64,000 nucleotides of DNA, from the NCBI GenBank assembly GCA_003020965.1, contig PXRL01000020.1:60013-124012 (forward strand). Reading direction: 5' to 3'. A program made the position numbers and the translations under genes. Positions 35,816-44,522 of this stretch are shown here, piece after piece; position 1 is the stretch's first letter, and the number at the start of each line of letters is the position of its first letter. The stretch comes from Halobacteriales archaeon QS_4_69_225 (GTDB lineage Archaea; Halobacteriota; Halobacteria; Halobacteriales; Haloarculaceae). Under the pieces are notes generated by a model. The model made no database searches and had not been told where the DNA came from. It saw nothing but the letters and a program-made list of their open reading frames with translations.

Positions 35816-36790
35816 TCAGTCGTGGCCCGACACGGGCACCGGCTCGTACGGCGCCTCCAGGTAGTCGAGGTCGCTATCGGACAGCGACACCTCCACGGCC
35901 TCGACGGCGTCCTCGAGGTGTTCGATCTTCGAGGCACCGATGATGGGCGCGTCGACCCACTCCTTGTGGAGCAACCACGACAGCGACAGCTGGGCCATCG
36001 AGACGCCCTTCTCGGCGGCCAGCTCCTGGACCCGCTCGTTGATTTCGCGGCCGCCGTTCTCGGCGTACGGGTGGGCCTGCGCGTGATCGTCCGTCTCGGC
36101 CCGGGTCGTCGAGGTGTACTCCTCGTGGGGGCGGGCGAGGTAGCCGCGGGCCATCGGCGACCACGGGATGACGCCGAGACCTTCCTTCTCACAGAGCGGC
36201 AGCGTCTCGCGTTCCTCCTCGCGGTAGACGAGATTGTAGTGGTTCTGCATCGTCGCGAACCGCTCGAGGCCGAGCCGGTCGCTGGTGTGCAGCGCCGCCG
36301 CGAGCTGGTGGGCCCACATCGAGGAGGCGCCGACGTGTCTGGCCTTCCCGCGCCGGACGGCGTCGTCGAGCGCCCGCAGCGTCGTCTCGACGGGCGTGTC
36401 GTCGTCCCACCGGTGGGTCTGGTAGAGATCGACCGTCTCCATCCCGAGTCGGTCCAGCGACGCGTCCAGTTCCTGCTCGATCGTCTTCCGGGAGAGCCCC
36501 CCGGAGTTGGGGTCGTCGTCCCGCATCCGGAAGTACACCTTCGAGGCGACGACGCTCTCCTCGCGGCGGCCTTCGAGGGCATCGCCGAGGATCCGTTCGC
36601 TCTCGCCGCGGGAGTACATGTTGGCGGTGTCGAAGAAGTTGATGCCGAGCTCGAGCGCGCGCTCGACGAGGTCGTCGCCGAACGCCTCGCCGCGGACCCA
36701 CTCGCGCCAGTCGGGGTCGCCGAAGCTCATGCAGCCGAGACAGATGCGCGAGACCTCGATGCCGGTCGAGCCGAGCGTGGTGTACTCCAT
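35816..36790 (-). CDS. Aldo/keto reductase
   Basis: 324 residues, the family's normal size. The catalytic tetrad can be seen as Asp and Tyr in FFDTANMYSRGESE (about 53-62), Lys in VVASKVYF (about 83) and His in YQTHRWD (about 123). The C-terminal NADPH-binding part has IIGASKIEHLEDAVEA. It starts MEYTTLGSTGIEVSRICLG, as in the YhdN/YajO-type group. NADPH-dependent reduction of carbonyls in the cytoplasm; substrate unknown. Its 3' end faces the PGF-CTERM gene with a 6-bp gap. Confidence 0.93.
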   Translation of the reverse strand: MEYTTLGSTGIEVSRICLGCMSFGDPDWREWVRGEAFGDDLVERALELGINFFDTANMYSRGESERILGDALEGRREESVVASKVYFRMRDDDPNSGGLSRKTIEQELDASLDRLGMETVDLYQTHRWDDDTPVETTLRALDDAVRRGKARHVGASSMWAHQLAAALHTSDRLGLERFATMQNHYNLVYREEERETLPLCEKEGLGVIPWSPMARGYLARPHEEYTSTTRAETDDHAQAHPYAENGGREINERVQELAAEKGVSMAQLSLSWLLHKEWVDAPIIGASKIEHLEDAVEAVEVSLSDSDLDYLEAPYEPVPVSGHD

Positions 36791-36827
36791 GCCCGCCGGT
36801 CGGACGGCCGGGACAAAAATGCCCGGC

Positions 36828-37871
36828 TCAGCCGAATCGCTCCGGGGAGATGGTCCCGGCGTACCGACGGACGGCGACGGCGACGACGACGGCGGCGACG
36901 ACGTAGCCCGCGAGGTGAAGCCACGTCGTTCGCGCCGCGCTGCCGATGGCCAGCCGCGCGACGGTCGTCGCCGGGTGTTCCGGGAGGCCGGCGGCCGCGG
37001 CGAAGGCCGCGAGCGCCCCCAGCGAGTAGGTCAGCTGCGCCCGCTGGCGGACCGGAACCGCGAGGGCGAGGCCGGCGGCGACGCCGGCCGCGACGACCGC
37101 CAGCGCGGCCGCCATGACGACCAGCGCCGCGACGTTCGACACCGCGATGCCGTTGACCGACAGCAGGGCGACCCACGCGAGGACCTGCGCCGGCGCCAGC
37201 GCCGCCAGCAGGCCGGCCTTGCCGTCGACGACGCCGACGAACGACAGCGGCGTCACCCGCAGCAGTTCGAGGGTGCCGCGTTCGATCTCCTCGGTCAGGG
37301 AGTCGACCAGCACCGCGCCGCTGATGAACACCGGCAGGAACACTAGAAGTGGCAGCAGGACGGTGTAGGAGAAGCCGAAGTAGGGGCTGGCGTCGGTCGC
37401 CGGCGGCACCGACAGCGGCGGCGCCGCGAGGGAGTCGCTGCGGGCGACCCGCTCGTCGCGCTCCAGCGTCTTCAGCGCCGTCCGTAGCTGGACGACCACC
37501 AGCGTCTTCCGGAGGCTGGACTGCGGAACCGACGCCGAGACGGCGATGCGGCCGTCCCGCCGCTCGGCGCGGACCGCCGCCGCCACCTCCCCGCGGTCGA
37601 AGGCCGCCCGGGCGTCCGCCGGGTCGGCGACGCGCCGCGGCCTCAGCCCCTCCGTCTCCGCGGCGGCGGCGACCATCGCGTCGGCCGCCTCGCCGGTCAC
37701 CGCCACCTCGACGTCGCCGCCGGCCGCGTCGGGGTCGTACAGCGACGTCAGCCCGACCACCAGAAACGATGAAAAGCCCGCGATGATCACCTGGATGAGA
37801 ATCGCCAGCACGATTGTTTTCTCCCGGGAGAGCGACCCCAGCTCCCGGCGGGCGACGGCGATTCTAGACAA
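36828..37871 (-). CDS. ABC-2 type transporter permease (NatB-like)
   Basis: 347 residues. First helix at about 18-40, then an external domain to residue 165, then five helices over about 170-340. The phrase EEIERGTLELLRVTPLS (about 198-214) is the ABC-2 hallmark in the coupling loop. The external segment and fold match NatB/Na+ efflux permeases. It is the last gene of the ATPase-permease-permease operon and overlaps its upstream permease by 8 bp. Confidence 0.87.
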   Translation of the reverse strand: MSRIAVARRELGSLSREKTIVLAILIQVIIAGFSSFLVVGLTSLYDPDAAGGDVEVAVTGEAADAMVAAAAETEGLRPRRVADPADARAAFDRGEVAAAVRAERRDGRIAVSASVPQSSLRKTLVVVQLRTALKTLERDERVARSDSLAAPPLSVPPATDASPYFGFSYTVLLPLLVFLPVFISGAVLVDSLTEEIERGTLELLRVTPLSFVGVVDGKAGLLAALAPAQVLAWVALLSVNGIAVSNVAALVVMAAALAVVAAGVAAGLALAVPVRQRAQLTYSLGALAAFAAAAGLPEHPATTVARLAIGSAARTTWLHLAGYVVAAVVVAVAVRRYAGTISPERFG

Positions 37872-39720
37872 GGCGGCTCACCACCGCGACGTTGTAACAG
37901 AGGTGCAGTAGCGCCGCCGCGGCGAGGCCGGCGAGGAATCCCCGCCGGCCGCGGCTGCCGCCGACCGCCGAGACGGTCGCCGTGACGACGTGCAACAGTA
38001 GCGGCGCGACGGCCAGCAGCGCGACGACGGCGAGGCTGCCGGAGCCGAGCCCCGTCTGGAAGGCGGCGTCGGCGACGGCCACCTCCGGCAGCCCGACCAC
38101 CTGGACGGCCAGCGACAGCTTCTCGGCGAGGAAGAACCCGACGCCGGCGGCGCTGCCGGCCGCGACGGCGGCGCCGAGCGTCCGGTCGTAGCGGCCGCGC
38201 ACGAAGCCGGCGTAGACCGGTACGCCCTTCGCCAGCTCCTCGATGACCGCGATGGCGCCGAAGACGGCCGGCACCGACACCGCCACCGGCAGGGCGAACA
38301 GCAGCACGACGGCCAGCAGCTCCGCGACGAAGACGAACGGGACCATCAGCGCGACGACCAGAACCAGACTCCGGGGTCGGCGGATGCGGCCCGCCAGCGC
38401 GTCCAGCGCCTTCAGGTGGACGGGCCGCTGGGTGAAGAGGTCCTCCTCGCGGTAGACGCCCAGTCCGAGCAGGAAACAGACGCCGGCGACCAGCGTCGCC
38501 GGGCCGGTCGCGAAGGCGAGCTGGCCGGCGGTGACGCCGGCGCCGGTGAGGTCCCGGACAGCGACGGTGAGCGGCGAGACGAACGCCACTGGGCTCGTGC
38601 CGGCGAAGACGGCCGGCACGAAGGCGTACGTCGTCAGGAGCGTGCTGACGGTGACGGAGACGAAGGTGAGTTCCTTGTACGACCGGGCGAACATCGCCCC
38701 GAGGAACGTCGTCGCGAGGAACAGAAGCGCCAGCGGGACGACCGCGAGCACCGACAGCGGGCCGGCGCCGCCGCCGAGCCACCGGAGCCCGGCGACGATG
38801 ACGGTCGTGATGCCGAGCGCGGCCGCGAGGTACGGCAGCGTCTTGCCGAAGACGATCTCCGCGGGGCTGACCGGCGCGACCAACAGTAGCTCGCCGCGGC
38901 GATCGAGCCGCTCGGCGAGCATCGAGCTCCCGTAGGCCTGGATGAGGAAGTTCAGCGGCAGGACGAAGACGAACGCCAGCACGAGCGACTGGAAGGGAAA
39001 CGGCGGCGAGATGTCCGACGGCGAGCCGGCGGTGCCGGCGGTGCCGAAGAGGTCGAAGGCGCCGAGCGACGGGACACCGACGCCGCCGTCGCCGGTGCCG
39101 GTCCCGCCGGACGGGCCGCCGGGACCGCCGGTGTCGTCGCCGTCGCCACTACCGCTGCCGTCGCCGGCTCCGCCGCCGTTGCCACCGCTGCCACCGTCGC
39201 CATCGCCGTCAGCGTCGGCACCGTCGGCGTCGTCGCGGGCGACGAACTCCAGGGTGACGACGACCGGGAAGGCGGCCGTCTCGTTGGACTCCAGCCGCAT
39301 CCGGCGTTCGTTGTGCGCCTCGACGGCCTCCCGGAAGGCGGTCGCGGCGGCGCGGCTCTTCTCGGTCGGCTCGCCGCCTGTTTCGGCGAGGTACAGCCGC
39401 GTGCCGTCGGCGGTCTCCTGGACGTAGATGTCGTACCCCTGGCCGGTCTCCAGGCGGCCGTCGGCGACGACCGCGGGATCGGGCTCGACGACCGCGAGCG
39501 ACGGGTCCTCGGCGGCGGGGGCGTGGAACCGGCTGTTCTCGTCGACGCCGACCCGGTAGATGCCGTCCTCGATTGCGACGCCGCCGACGAGACCGACGAC
39601 GCCGACGGCACCGACGAAGGCGACGGCCGCGAGGACGACCGCGACGGCGCCGCGGTCGAGGCCGCCGACGCCCGTGGTCGTCTCCCAGCGGGCGATCCGG
39701 AGCAGTTTCCGCGGGCGCAT
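37864..39720 (-). CDS. ABC-2 permease fused to a PrsW-like intramembrane metalloprotease domain
   Basis: 618 residues. The N-terminal part is an ABC-2 permease: a helix at about 25-50, a large external domain with a Gly/Asp/Ser-rich linker (about 180-240), and helices up to 410 with RRGELLLVAPVSPAEIVFG in the coupling loop. The C-terminal 180 residues have the PrsW plan: IEELAK with Glu494/Glu495, FFLAEKLS, His577 in LLLHVV and His606 in LLHLCYN near the end. PrsW proteins cut anti-sigma factors in bacteria; its target in an archaeon is unknown. All key residues look present. It shares 1 bp with the ATPase stop. Confidence 0.82.
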   Translation of the reverse strand: MRPRKLLRIARWETTTGVGGLDRGAVAVVLAAVAFVGAVGVVGLVGGVAIEDGIYRVGVDENSRFHAPAAEDPSLAVVEPDPAVVADGRLETGQGYDIYVQETADGTRLYLAETGGEPTEKSRAAATAFREAVEAHNERRMRLESNETAAFPVVVTLEFVARDDADGADADGDGDGGSGGNGGGAGDGSGSGDGDDTGGPGGPSGGTGTGDGGVGVPSLGAFDLFGTAGTAGSPSDISPPFPFQSLVLAFVFVLPLNFLIQAYGSSMLAERLDRRGELLLVAPVSPAEIVFGKTLPYLAAALGITTVIVAGLRWLGGGAGPLSVLAVVPLALLFLATTFLGAMFARSYKELTFVSVTVSTLLTTYAFVPAVFAGTSPVAFVSPLTVAVRDLTGAGVTAGQLAFATGPATLVAGVCFLLGLGVYREEDLFTQRPVHLKALDALAGRIRRPRSLVLVVALMVPFVFVAELLAVVLLFALPVAVSVPAVFGAIAVIEELAKGVPVYAGFVRGRYDRTLGAAVAAGSAAGVGFFLAEKLSLAVQVVGLPEVAVADAAFQTGLGSGSLAVVALLAVAPLLLHVVTATVSAVGGSRGRRGFLAGLAAAALLHLCYNVAVVSRLV

Positions 39721-40601
39721 CAGGCCTCCGCGCGGTCGTCGGCCGCCGCCAGGTCGAGGAACAGCCGCTCAAGGCTCGGCTCGACCGTCCGGATGTCGGT
39801 CACCTCGCCGCCGCGCTCCTCGGCGGCCGTCTCGACCCGCCGGACGTCGTCCATCCCCTCGACGACCCGTCGGTAGCGGCCGTCGTCCGCGACGGCCTCC
39901 GGCACCTCGACCGTCGTGTAGACGTGGTACTCCGTGCGGCCGTACCGCTCGCGCAGCTCCTCGAGCCGGCCCTTCGCGACGACGGCCCCCTCGTTCATGA
40001 TGGCGACGCGGTCGCAGACCTCCTCGACGTGGTAGAGGTTGTGCGCGGAGAAGACGACGGTCCGGCCCTCGTCGGCGAGCTCGCGGGTGAACTCGACGAC
40101 GTAGTTGGTGGTCAGGGGGTCGAGCCCGGAGGCGGGTTCGTCGTACACCACGACGTCGGGGTCGTTCACCAGCGAGCGGACGATGGCCACCTTCCGCCGC
40201 ATCCCCTTCGAGGTGTCGCCGAGGGGGCGCCGGCGGTGGTCCAGCTCCAGGCGGTCGAGGGCGTCGTGGATGCGCGTGTCGGCGACGTCGCGGGGGACGT
40301 CGTAGAGGTCGGCGAAAAAGCGGAGATACGACAGCGCGGACATTTCCTCGTACAGCGGCGACTCCTCGGGGAGGAAGCCGAGCCGGCGGCGGGTCTCGCG
40401 GGCGTCGGCCGGTGCGCCGCCGACCTCGACGACGCCGTCGGTCGGCTCCACCAGCCCGGCCACCGACTTCAGCGTCGTCGTCTTGCCGGCGCCGTTCGGG
40501 CCGACGATGCCGAACACCTCCCCCGGGTCGACGTCGAAGGAGACGCCGTCGACGGCCACGAAGCCGCCGTACTCCTTGCGGAGGTCACGTACGTCTATCA
40601 C
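39720..40601 (-). CDS. ABC transporter ATP-binding protein of the ABC-2/PrsW exporter
   Basis: 293 residues using the GTG at 40601 (VIDVRDLRKEYGG). An ATG at 40655 would add 18 residues but run into the divergent SRPBCC gene start. Motifs: Walker A GPNGAGKTT (about 37), Q-loop GFLPEESPLYEEMSA, signature SKGMRRKVAIVRSL, Walker B VVVYDEPASGLDP, H-loop SAHNLYHVE. This is the DrrA/NatA/CcmA group that works with ABC-2 permeases; the two permease genes follow at once. Confidence 0.9.
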   Translation of the reverse strand: MIDVRDLRKEYGGFVAVDGVSFDVDPGEVFGIVGPNGAGKTTTLKSVAGLVEPTDGVVEVGGAPADARETRRRLGFLPEESPLYEEMSALSYLRFFADLYDVPRDVADTRIHDALDRLELDHRRRPLGDTSKGMRRKVAIVRSLVNDPDVVVYDEPASGLDPLTTNYVVEFTRELADEGRTVVFSAHNLYHVEEVCDRVAIMNEGAVVAKGRLEELRERYGRTEYHVYTTVEVPEAVADDGRYRRVVEGMDDVRRVETAAEERGGEVTDIRTVEPSLERLFLDLAAADDRAEA

Positions 40602-40653
40602 GGTCGTCCGGTCGGCCGGGAACGACAAAAAGCCGCGCGCCGTATCGAGTGGC

Positions 40654-41058
40654 ATGGAGTTCCGACGGACGGAAGTGGGCCGCCGCCTGATTGTTGGCGG
40701 CGACGTCGACGCCCCCGCCGGGCGGGTGTGGGACCTGCTCGTCGATACGGAGCGCTGGCCGGAGTGGGGACCGTCGGTCGCGGCCGTCGACGCGCCGACC
40801 CGGCGGATCGAGGCCGGCACTACCGGCCGCGTCCGGATCGGCGGTCTCGGAATCCACCTGCCGTTCGAGGTCGAGGCGTTCGACGCTGGGGCGATGCGGT
40901 GGCGCTGGCGGGTCGCCGGACTGTCGGCGACGGGCCACGGCGTCGACCCGCGGGCGGACGGCTGTCGGGTGTTCTTCGAGGTGCCGCCCGTGGCGGCGGG
41001 CTACGCGCCGGTCTGTCGGCTGGCCTGCCGGCGTCTCCGGCGGCTGGCGGAGCCGTGA
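40654..41058 (+). CDS. SRPBCC (START-like/polyketide cyclase) family protein
   Basis: 134 residues. The N-terminal strand and helix VDAPAGRVWDLLVDTERWPEWGPSV (split near 20-43) are the SRPBCC opening, then GTTGRVRIGG, FEVEAFDAGAMRWRWRVAG and a C-terminal helix RLACRRLRRLAE. It forms a small hydrophobic-ligand-binding barrel. Ligand unknown. It is divergent from the ABC ATPase with about 50 bp between. Confidence 0.85.
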   Translation: MEFRRTEVGRRLIVGGDVDAPAGRVWDLLVDTERWPEWGPSVAAVDAPTRRIEAGTTGRVRIGGLGIHLPFEVEAFDAGAMRWRWRVAGLSATGHGVDPRADGCRVFFEVPPVAAGYAPVCRLACRRLRRLAEP

Positions 41059-41086
41059 GCGGCGGCGCCCGCGGCCGTCGTCGTCG

Positions 41087-41329
41087 TCACTCCGGTCGCG
41101 GGGCGACGGTGAACTCCCGTACCTGGTGGAGGTCGTCGCCGAGTCCGGCGCCGTCGCAGTCCTCGGTCGGGCAGGCGTAGTGCCAGCCGTCCGTCGTTGC
41201 CCGTCGTTCGGAGAACTGCTCGCCGCAGGCCTCGCAGATGAGCGCCTCCGCCGAGCAGGTGTCGCGGTGGAGTTCGTACTGGAGCTTCCGCGAGAACGTC
41301 CGTTTGCAGTTGCGACAGGTGTACGGCAT
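41087..41329 (-). CDS. Small haloarchaeal zinc-finger protein
   Basis: 80 residues: CRNCKRTFSRKLQYELHRDTC (Cys5, Cys8, His21, Cys25-like spacing), then CEACGEQF with HYACPTEDC further on. The first is a C2H2-like finger, the second a likely zinc ribbon. Such small proteins bind nucleic acid or protein. Convergent with the SRPBCC gene (28 bp). Confidence 0.8.
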   Translation of the reverse strand: MPYTCRNCKRTFSRKLQYELHRDTCSAEALICEACGEQFSERRATTDGWHYACPTEDCDGAGLGDDLHQVREFTVAPRPE

Positions 41330-41747
41330 ACGCCCGGGTGGGGAGTCCTAACTAATAGAACTACCCCTTCGTTCGTCGTCCCGAGAGAGGCTTCGAGACG
41401 AGTTCTCGACGCATTTCCTCGGCCGACCGGACGGTCGGCCGATTCCCGAGCGTCAGAGACCGACGCCGACCGCCAGCGGTCACGACGCCTCCGAAAGCGC
41501 CACTTACTGGCGCCGAAGGGGCGGTCGCTCCGTCCGGTGTTCGGCGAGATCGAGGCGTGAGCCGACGAGTGGTTCGGGGCCTGACCCGCGGCCGAAGGGT
41601 CTCGTAGCGCCGCGACGGTCAATGCGGTTCTCGTTCTCGACCGGGAGTCGCTGTTGCACGCGATCGGCGTCGTCCTCGGGGTCGCCGCGACGGCGTGTTT
41701 CGGCGTCCGGCCCCTCGACTGGAACTGAGGCTGACCGTCGCGTGCCG
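41330..41747. other. Intergenic region with possible small reading frame
   Basis: About 420 bp with no gene I can support. At 41618-41728 one frame reads NAVLVLDRESLLHAIGVVLG and ends RPLDWN with TGA, like a small membrane peptide, but it lacks a canonical start codon. The stretch 41410-41560 reads as Arg/Ser-rich in the plus frame and may be decayed coding sequence. Confidence 0.35.
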
Positions 41748-42785
41748 TCAGGCGTACCGTCCGGGGTAGGCGTCCTCGAGCAGCTCCGGAGCCTCGAGCA
41801 GCCGCTCGCGGACGGGGGCGACGACCGCCGCGATGGCGTCGGCGGCCGCCGGCTTGAGGTCCGCCGGGTGGAGTTCGCCGGAGCGGAAGTCGGCCTCCAG
41901 GGCGTCGTAGCCGTCGTAGACGAGGTCGCCGCCGTACTCCTCGGGGCGGTCGACGCGGAACGACTCGCCGCGCTCGGCCAGCACCGGGAACACGAGAAAG
42001 CGGAGGTACTCTAAAACGCCGTTGTCCTCGACCTGCTCGGCCGGGCAGTAGGCGCCCTCGATCTTCTCGGCGACGGTCTCGTCGTCGTCGGTGAGGTTGA
42101 TCTTCGAGCCGGCCTCGGAGGCGGACATCTTGCCGCCGGACAGCCCCGACAGAAGCGGCGCGAACACGCAGGCGGGCTTTCCGTGTCCTTGCTCCGGCAG
42201 CTGCTCGCGGGCCAGCATGTAGATGCCGCGCTGGTCGATGCCGCCGTAGGCGACGTCGGCCTCGAGGGCCGCCACGTCCAGCGACTGCATCAGCGTGTAG
42301 ACGAGGCCGCCGACCTTCGGGTTCTCCGACTGCCGGACCACCTCGCTGCCGGCGCGTCGGGCGCGGGAGAGCGTCGTCTCCGCCAGCATCCGGTAGAGGT
42401 CCAGCGTGTACGGTTCCTCCAGCTGGTAGTCGGTGCCGCGGACGAACGAGACGGCCTCGGGGTCGCTGCCGGCGGCCTCGATCATCGCCTCGATGGCGGC
42501 CTGGTAGTACGCCGACCGGGCGTCCAGCAGCTCGAAGGGGCTCTTCTCGTCGTCGAGGTGGGCGTGGAGGTCCGCCACGAGGACGGTCACGTCGAGGCCA
42601 GCCTCGACGAAGTCCGCCAGCTTCCGGATGGTCGTGAAGTGGCCGATATGCATCTCGCCGGTCGGCGCGTAGCCGATGTAGACGCCGGGGTCGTCGCGCT
42701 CCTCGAACAGCGACTCGATCTCGGCTTCGGTGACGACCTCCTCGGTGTACCGCGTGACCAGGTCGGTCCGCTCGGCCGCGTCCAT
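41748..42785 (-). CDS. tyrS: Tyrosyl-tRNA synthetase
   Basis: 345 residues from the ATG at 42785 (MDAAERTDLVTRYTEEVV). The class I motifs are GEMHIGHF (HIGH, about residue 44) and SGGKMSAS (KMSKS, about 215). VLVADLHAHLDDEK and TDYQLEEPYTLD are typical for archaeal TyrRS, which lacks the bacterial C-terminal S4 domain, and length agrees. It charges tRNA-Tyr in the cytoplasm. Single essential gene expected; convergent to nothing, since the next upstream gene is divergent. Confidence 0.95.
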   Translation of the reverse strand: MDAAERTDLVTRYTEEVVTEAEIESLFEERDDPGVYIGYAPTGEMHIGHFTTIRKLADFVEAGLDVTVLVADLHAHLDDEKSPFELLDARSAYYQAAIEAMIEAAGSDPEAVSFVRGTDYQLEEPYTLDLYRMLAETTLSRARRAGSEVVRQSENPKVGGLVYTLMQSLDVAALEADVAYGGIDQRGIYMLAREQLPEQGHGKPACVFAPLLSGLSGGKMSASEAGSKINLTDDDETVAEKIEGAYCPAEQVEDNGVLEYLRFLVFPVLAERGESFRVDRPEEYGGDLVYDGYDALEADFRSGELHPADLKPAAADAIAAVVAPVRERLLEAPELLEDAYPGRYA

Positions 42786-42895
42786 GTCTCCGGTACCGTC
42801 AGCCGCCTGATAAAACGTTCGGGTCCCGGCGCCGAGAACCGATAGGAATCCCCGGAGTCTGCACACACAAACCCCTGCGGCTGCTACGGCGACGC

Positions 42896-43351
42896 ATGTA
42901 CACCGGGCGTACCGAAAAGCCCTGCTGTCTCTGCGGGCGGCCCGAGACGGACCACCGGGTCGACATCCCGCCGCGGGCCATCCAGCTGCTGAAACACTCC
43001 GGCCCCATCGCCTGGCGGGACGTCGAGGGCGAGGTGTCGCTGTACTTCTGTGCCGACGACTGGACGACCGTCCGGGAACTTGTCCTCGAGACCGGCATGA
43101 GCCCGCTGTCGCGGTGCAACGCCGGCCGGGCGTCGTTCGTCCTCCGGGAGGACTTCGAGGCGCTGCTGAACGCCACCCGCGAGGAACCCGACCAGGGGCC
43201 GCTGGAGGCCGAGATGCGCGAGGAGGCGGCGTCGGTGCTCGAGCGCCACGAGGCCGGCGACGACAACGTCGAGGAGCGAGACCTCGTCGAGGCCCGCATC
43301 GTCCGGTGGGCGCTCGAGGACCTCGGCCCGCTCGAACGGCCCGTCTCCTGA
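42896..43351 (+). CDS. Haloarchaeal zinc-binding protein of unknown function
   Basis: 151 residues. Cysteines cluster in CCLCGRPE (about 10-13) and later single Cys in YFCADDW (about 58) and SRCNAG (about 78), with a His after the first pair, suggesting one zinc site. The C-terminal half is helical (LEAEMREEAASVLERHEAGD). No family I can name with confidence. It is divergent from tyrS with 110 bp between. Confidence 0.65.
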   Translation: MYTGRTEKPCCLCGRPETDHRVDIPPRAIQLLKHSGPIAWRDVEGEVSLYFCADDWTTVRELVLETGMSPLSRCNAGRASFVLREDFEALLNATREEPDQGPLEAEMREEAASVLERHEAGDDNVEERDLVEARIVRWALEDLGPLERPVS

Positions 43352-43440
43352 CGTCGTCGGGTGTCGCAACGGGGGGTGGCACCTCGAGTACCGGTGCGAA
43401 ATTTTATGTAGCGGAGCGGCATTAATCCGTCCCGATTCGG

Positions 43441-44439
43441 ATGAAACGATACGCGTTCGCCGCCGTCGTGGCGTTTCTCGCCGCCGCGGCCGTCATCGGC
43501 GTCGCCGCGGCCGACGCGGGGCCGCTGGCCGACGCTGGCCTCGACCAGGAGGTCGGGGTCAACACGACGGTCCAACTCGACGGCACCGGCTCTTCGCACC
43601 CCGACGGGACCATCGACGGCTACGAGTGGTCCATCGAGACACCCGCCGGGGCCCGGACCACGCCGGCGTGTGCCGACTGCGGTCGGACTAACTTCAGGCC
43701 GACGGAGCCCGGCCGTCACAACGTGACTGTCGTCGTCACCGACTCGGAAGGACGGTCCAGCACCGACACGCTGTACGTCTATGTCAGGGATTTTGGACCG
43801 ACGGTGCGGCTGGACGGCGACACCGACCCCCGGACGGGTGAGCGGACGCCGTACGAGGCTACCGTCGAGGCCAACGGCTCCGACCTGGAAGAACTGACCT
43901 GGCGTATCGACGGACGGACCGTCGACCGCGAGGCGATGTCCGGGCAATCGAGTGTCGCCGGGCGCACGTTCCGGTTTTCCGGGTCGGGGCCGTACCGCCT
44001 CGAAGCCGTCGCCAAGGACACCACCGGTCGGTCCGACCGCGACACACTCGTCGTGGAGCCGCGGCCGGACTCCGACCCTGACCCGTCGGACGACGGCGGC
44101 ACCTCTAGCGACAGCCCCGACCTGCCCGATATCGGTGAAACGGACGACGACACCGGTGGCTACGTCGTCGAGCCCAGTGTGTCTGGGGGCGCGGTCACGA
44201 TCGTCAGCGACGACTACACCGGCGACCCCCCGCTCGCACACGGCCAGGTCTACGATGCTGATAGCGACGATATTCCCATTCCTGACGGGGGTAATGGTAG
44301 GGATATTGACCGCAATGATGATAAAACAGATAGTATAATTAGTGGCTCGGATATCAACTCGATTAGTGGGAACTCCGGCGATATAAGTAATGATTTAAAT
44401 AGTGTCTCGAATGGTAGACACATCGGTATCGTTCGTTAG
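43441..44439 (+). CDS. PKD-domain surface protein with divergent low-GC tail
   Basis: 332 residues. Signal peptide (MKRYAFAAVVAFLAAAAVIG, ending near AAA). Residues about 28-117 are a PKD domain (ADAGLDQEVGVNTTVQLDGTG, then YEWSIETP and RHNVTVVVTD). A second Ig-like unit spans 118-205, then Asp/Ser linker. From about residue 275 on (44265 onward) the codons become AT-rich and the tail (SIISGSDINSISGNSGDISN) looks unlike the rest. It may bind partners at the cell surface. The odd 3' end suggests a recombination junction. Confidence 0.72.
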   Translation: MKRYAFAAVVAFLAAAAVIGVAAADAGPLADAGLDQEVGVNTTVQLDGTGSSHPDGTIDGYEWSIETPAGARTTPACADCGRTNFRPTEPGRHNVTVVVTDSEGRSSTDTLYVYVRDFGPTVRLDGDTDPRTGERTPYEATVEANGSDLEELTWRIDGRTVDREAMSGQSSVAGRTFRFSGSGPYRLEAVAKDTTGRSDRDTLVVEPRPDSDPDPSDDGGTSSDSPDLPDIGETDDDTGGYVVEPSVSGGAVTIVSDDYTGDPPLAHGQVYDADSDDIPIPDGGNGRDIDRNDDKTDSIISGSDINSISGNSGDISNDLNSVSNGRHIGIVR

Positions 44440-44488
44440 CTCTTAACGGTTCAAATCTCTCACTATTTTCTATAAACTGTTGGTGAAA

Positions 44489-44495
44489 TTTATAT
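44489..44495 (+). promoter_or_regulatory. TATA box of the lipoprotein gene
   Basis: TTTATAT lies 28 bases before the ATG at 44523 in an AT-rich leader. Spacing is canonical for haloarchaea. Confidence 0.55.
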
Positions 44496-44522
44496 GACAA
44501 GCTCAGTAAATATTGAAGTGTG

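Noticed and set aside
44440..44480. tRNA-like T-arm sequence (GGTTCAAATC)
   Set aside because: The surrounding 70 bases do not fold into acceptor, D and anticodon arms, so it is chance in AT-rich DNA.
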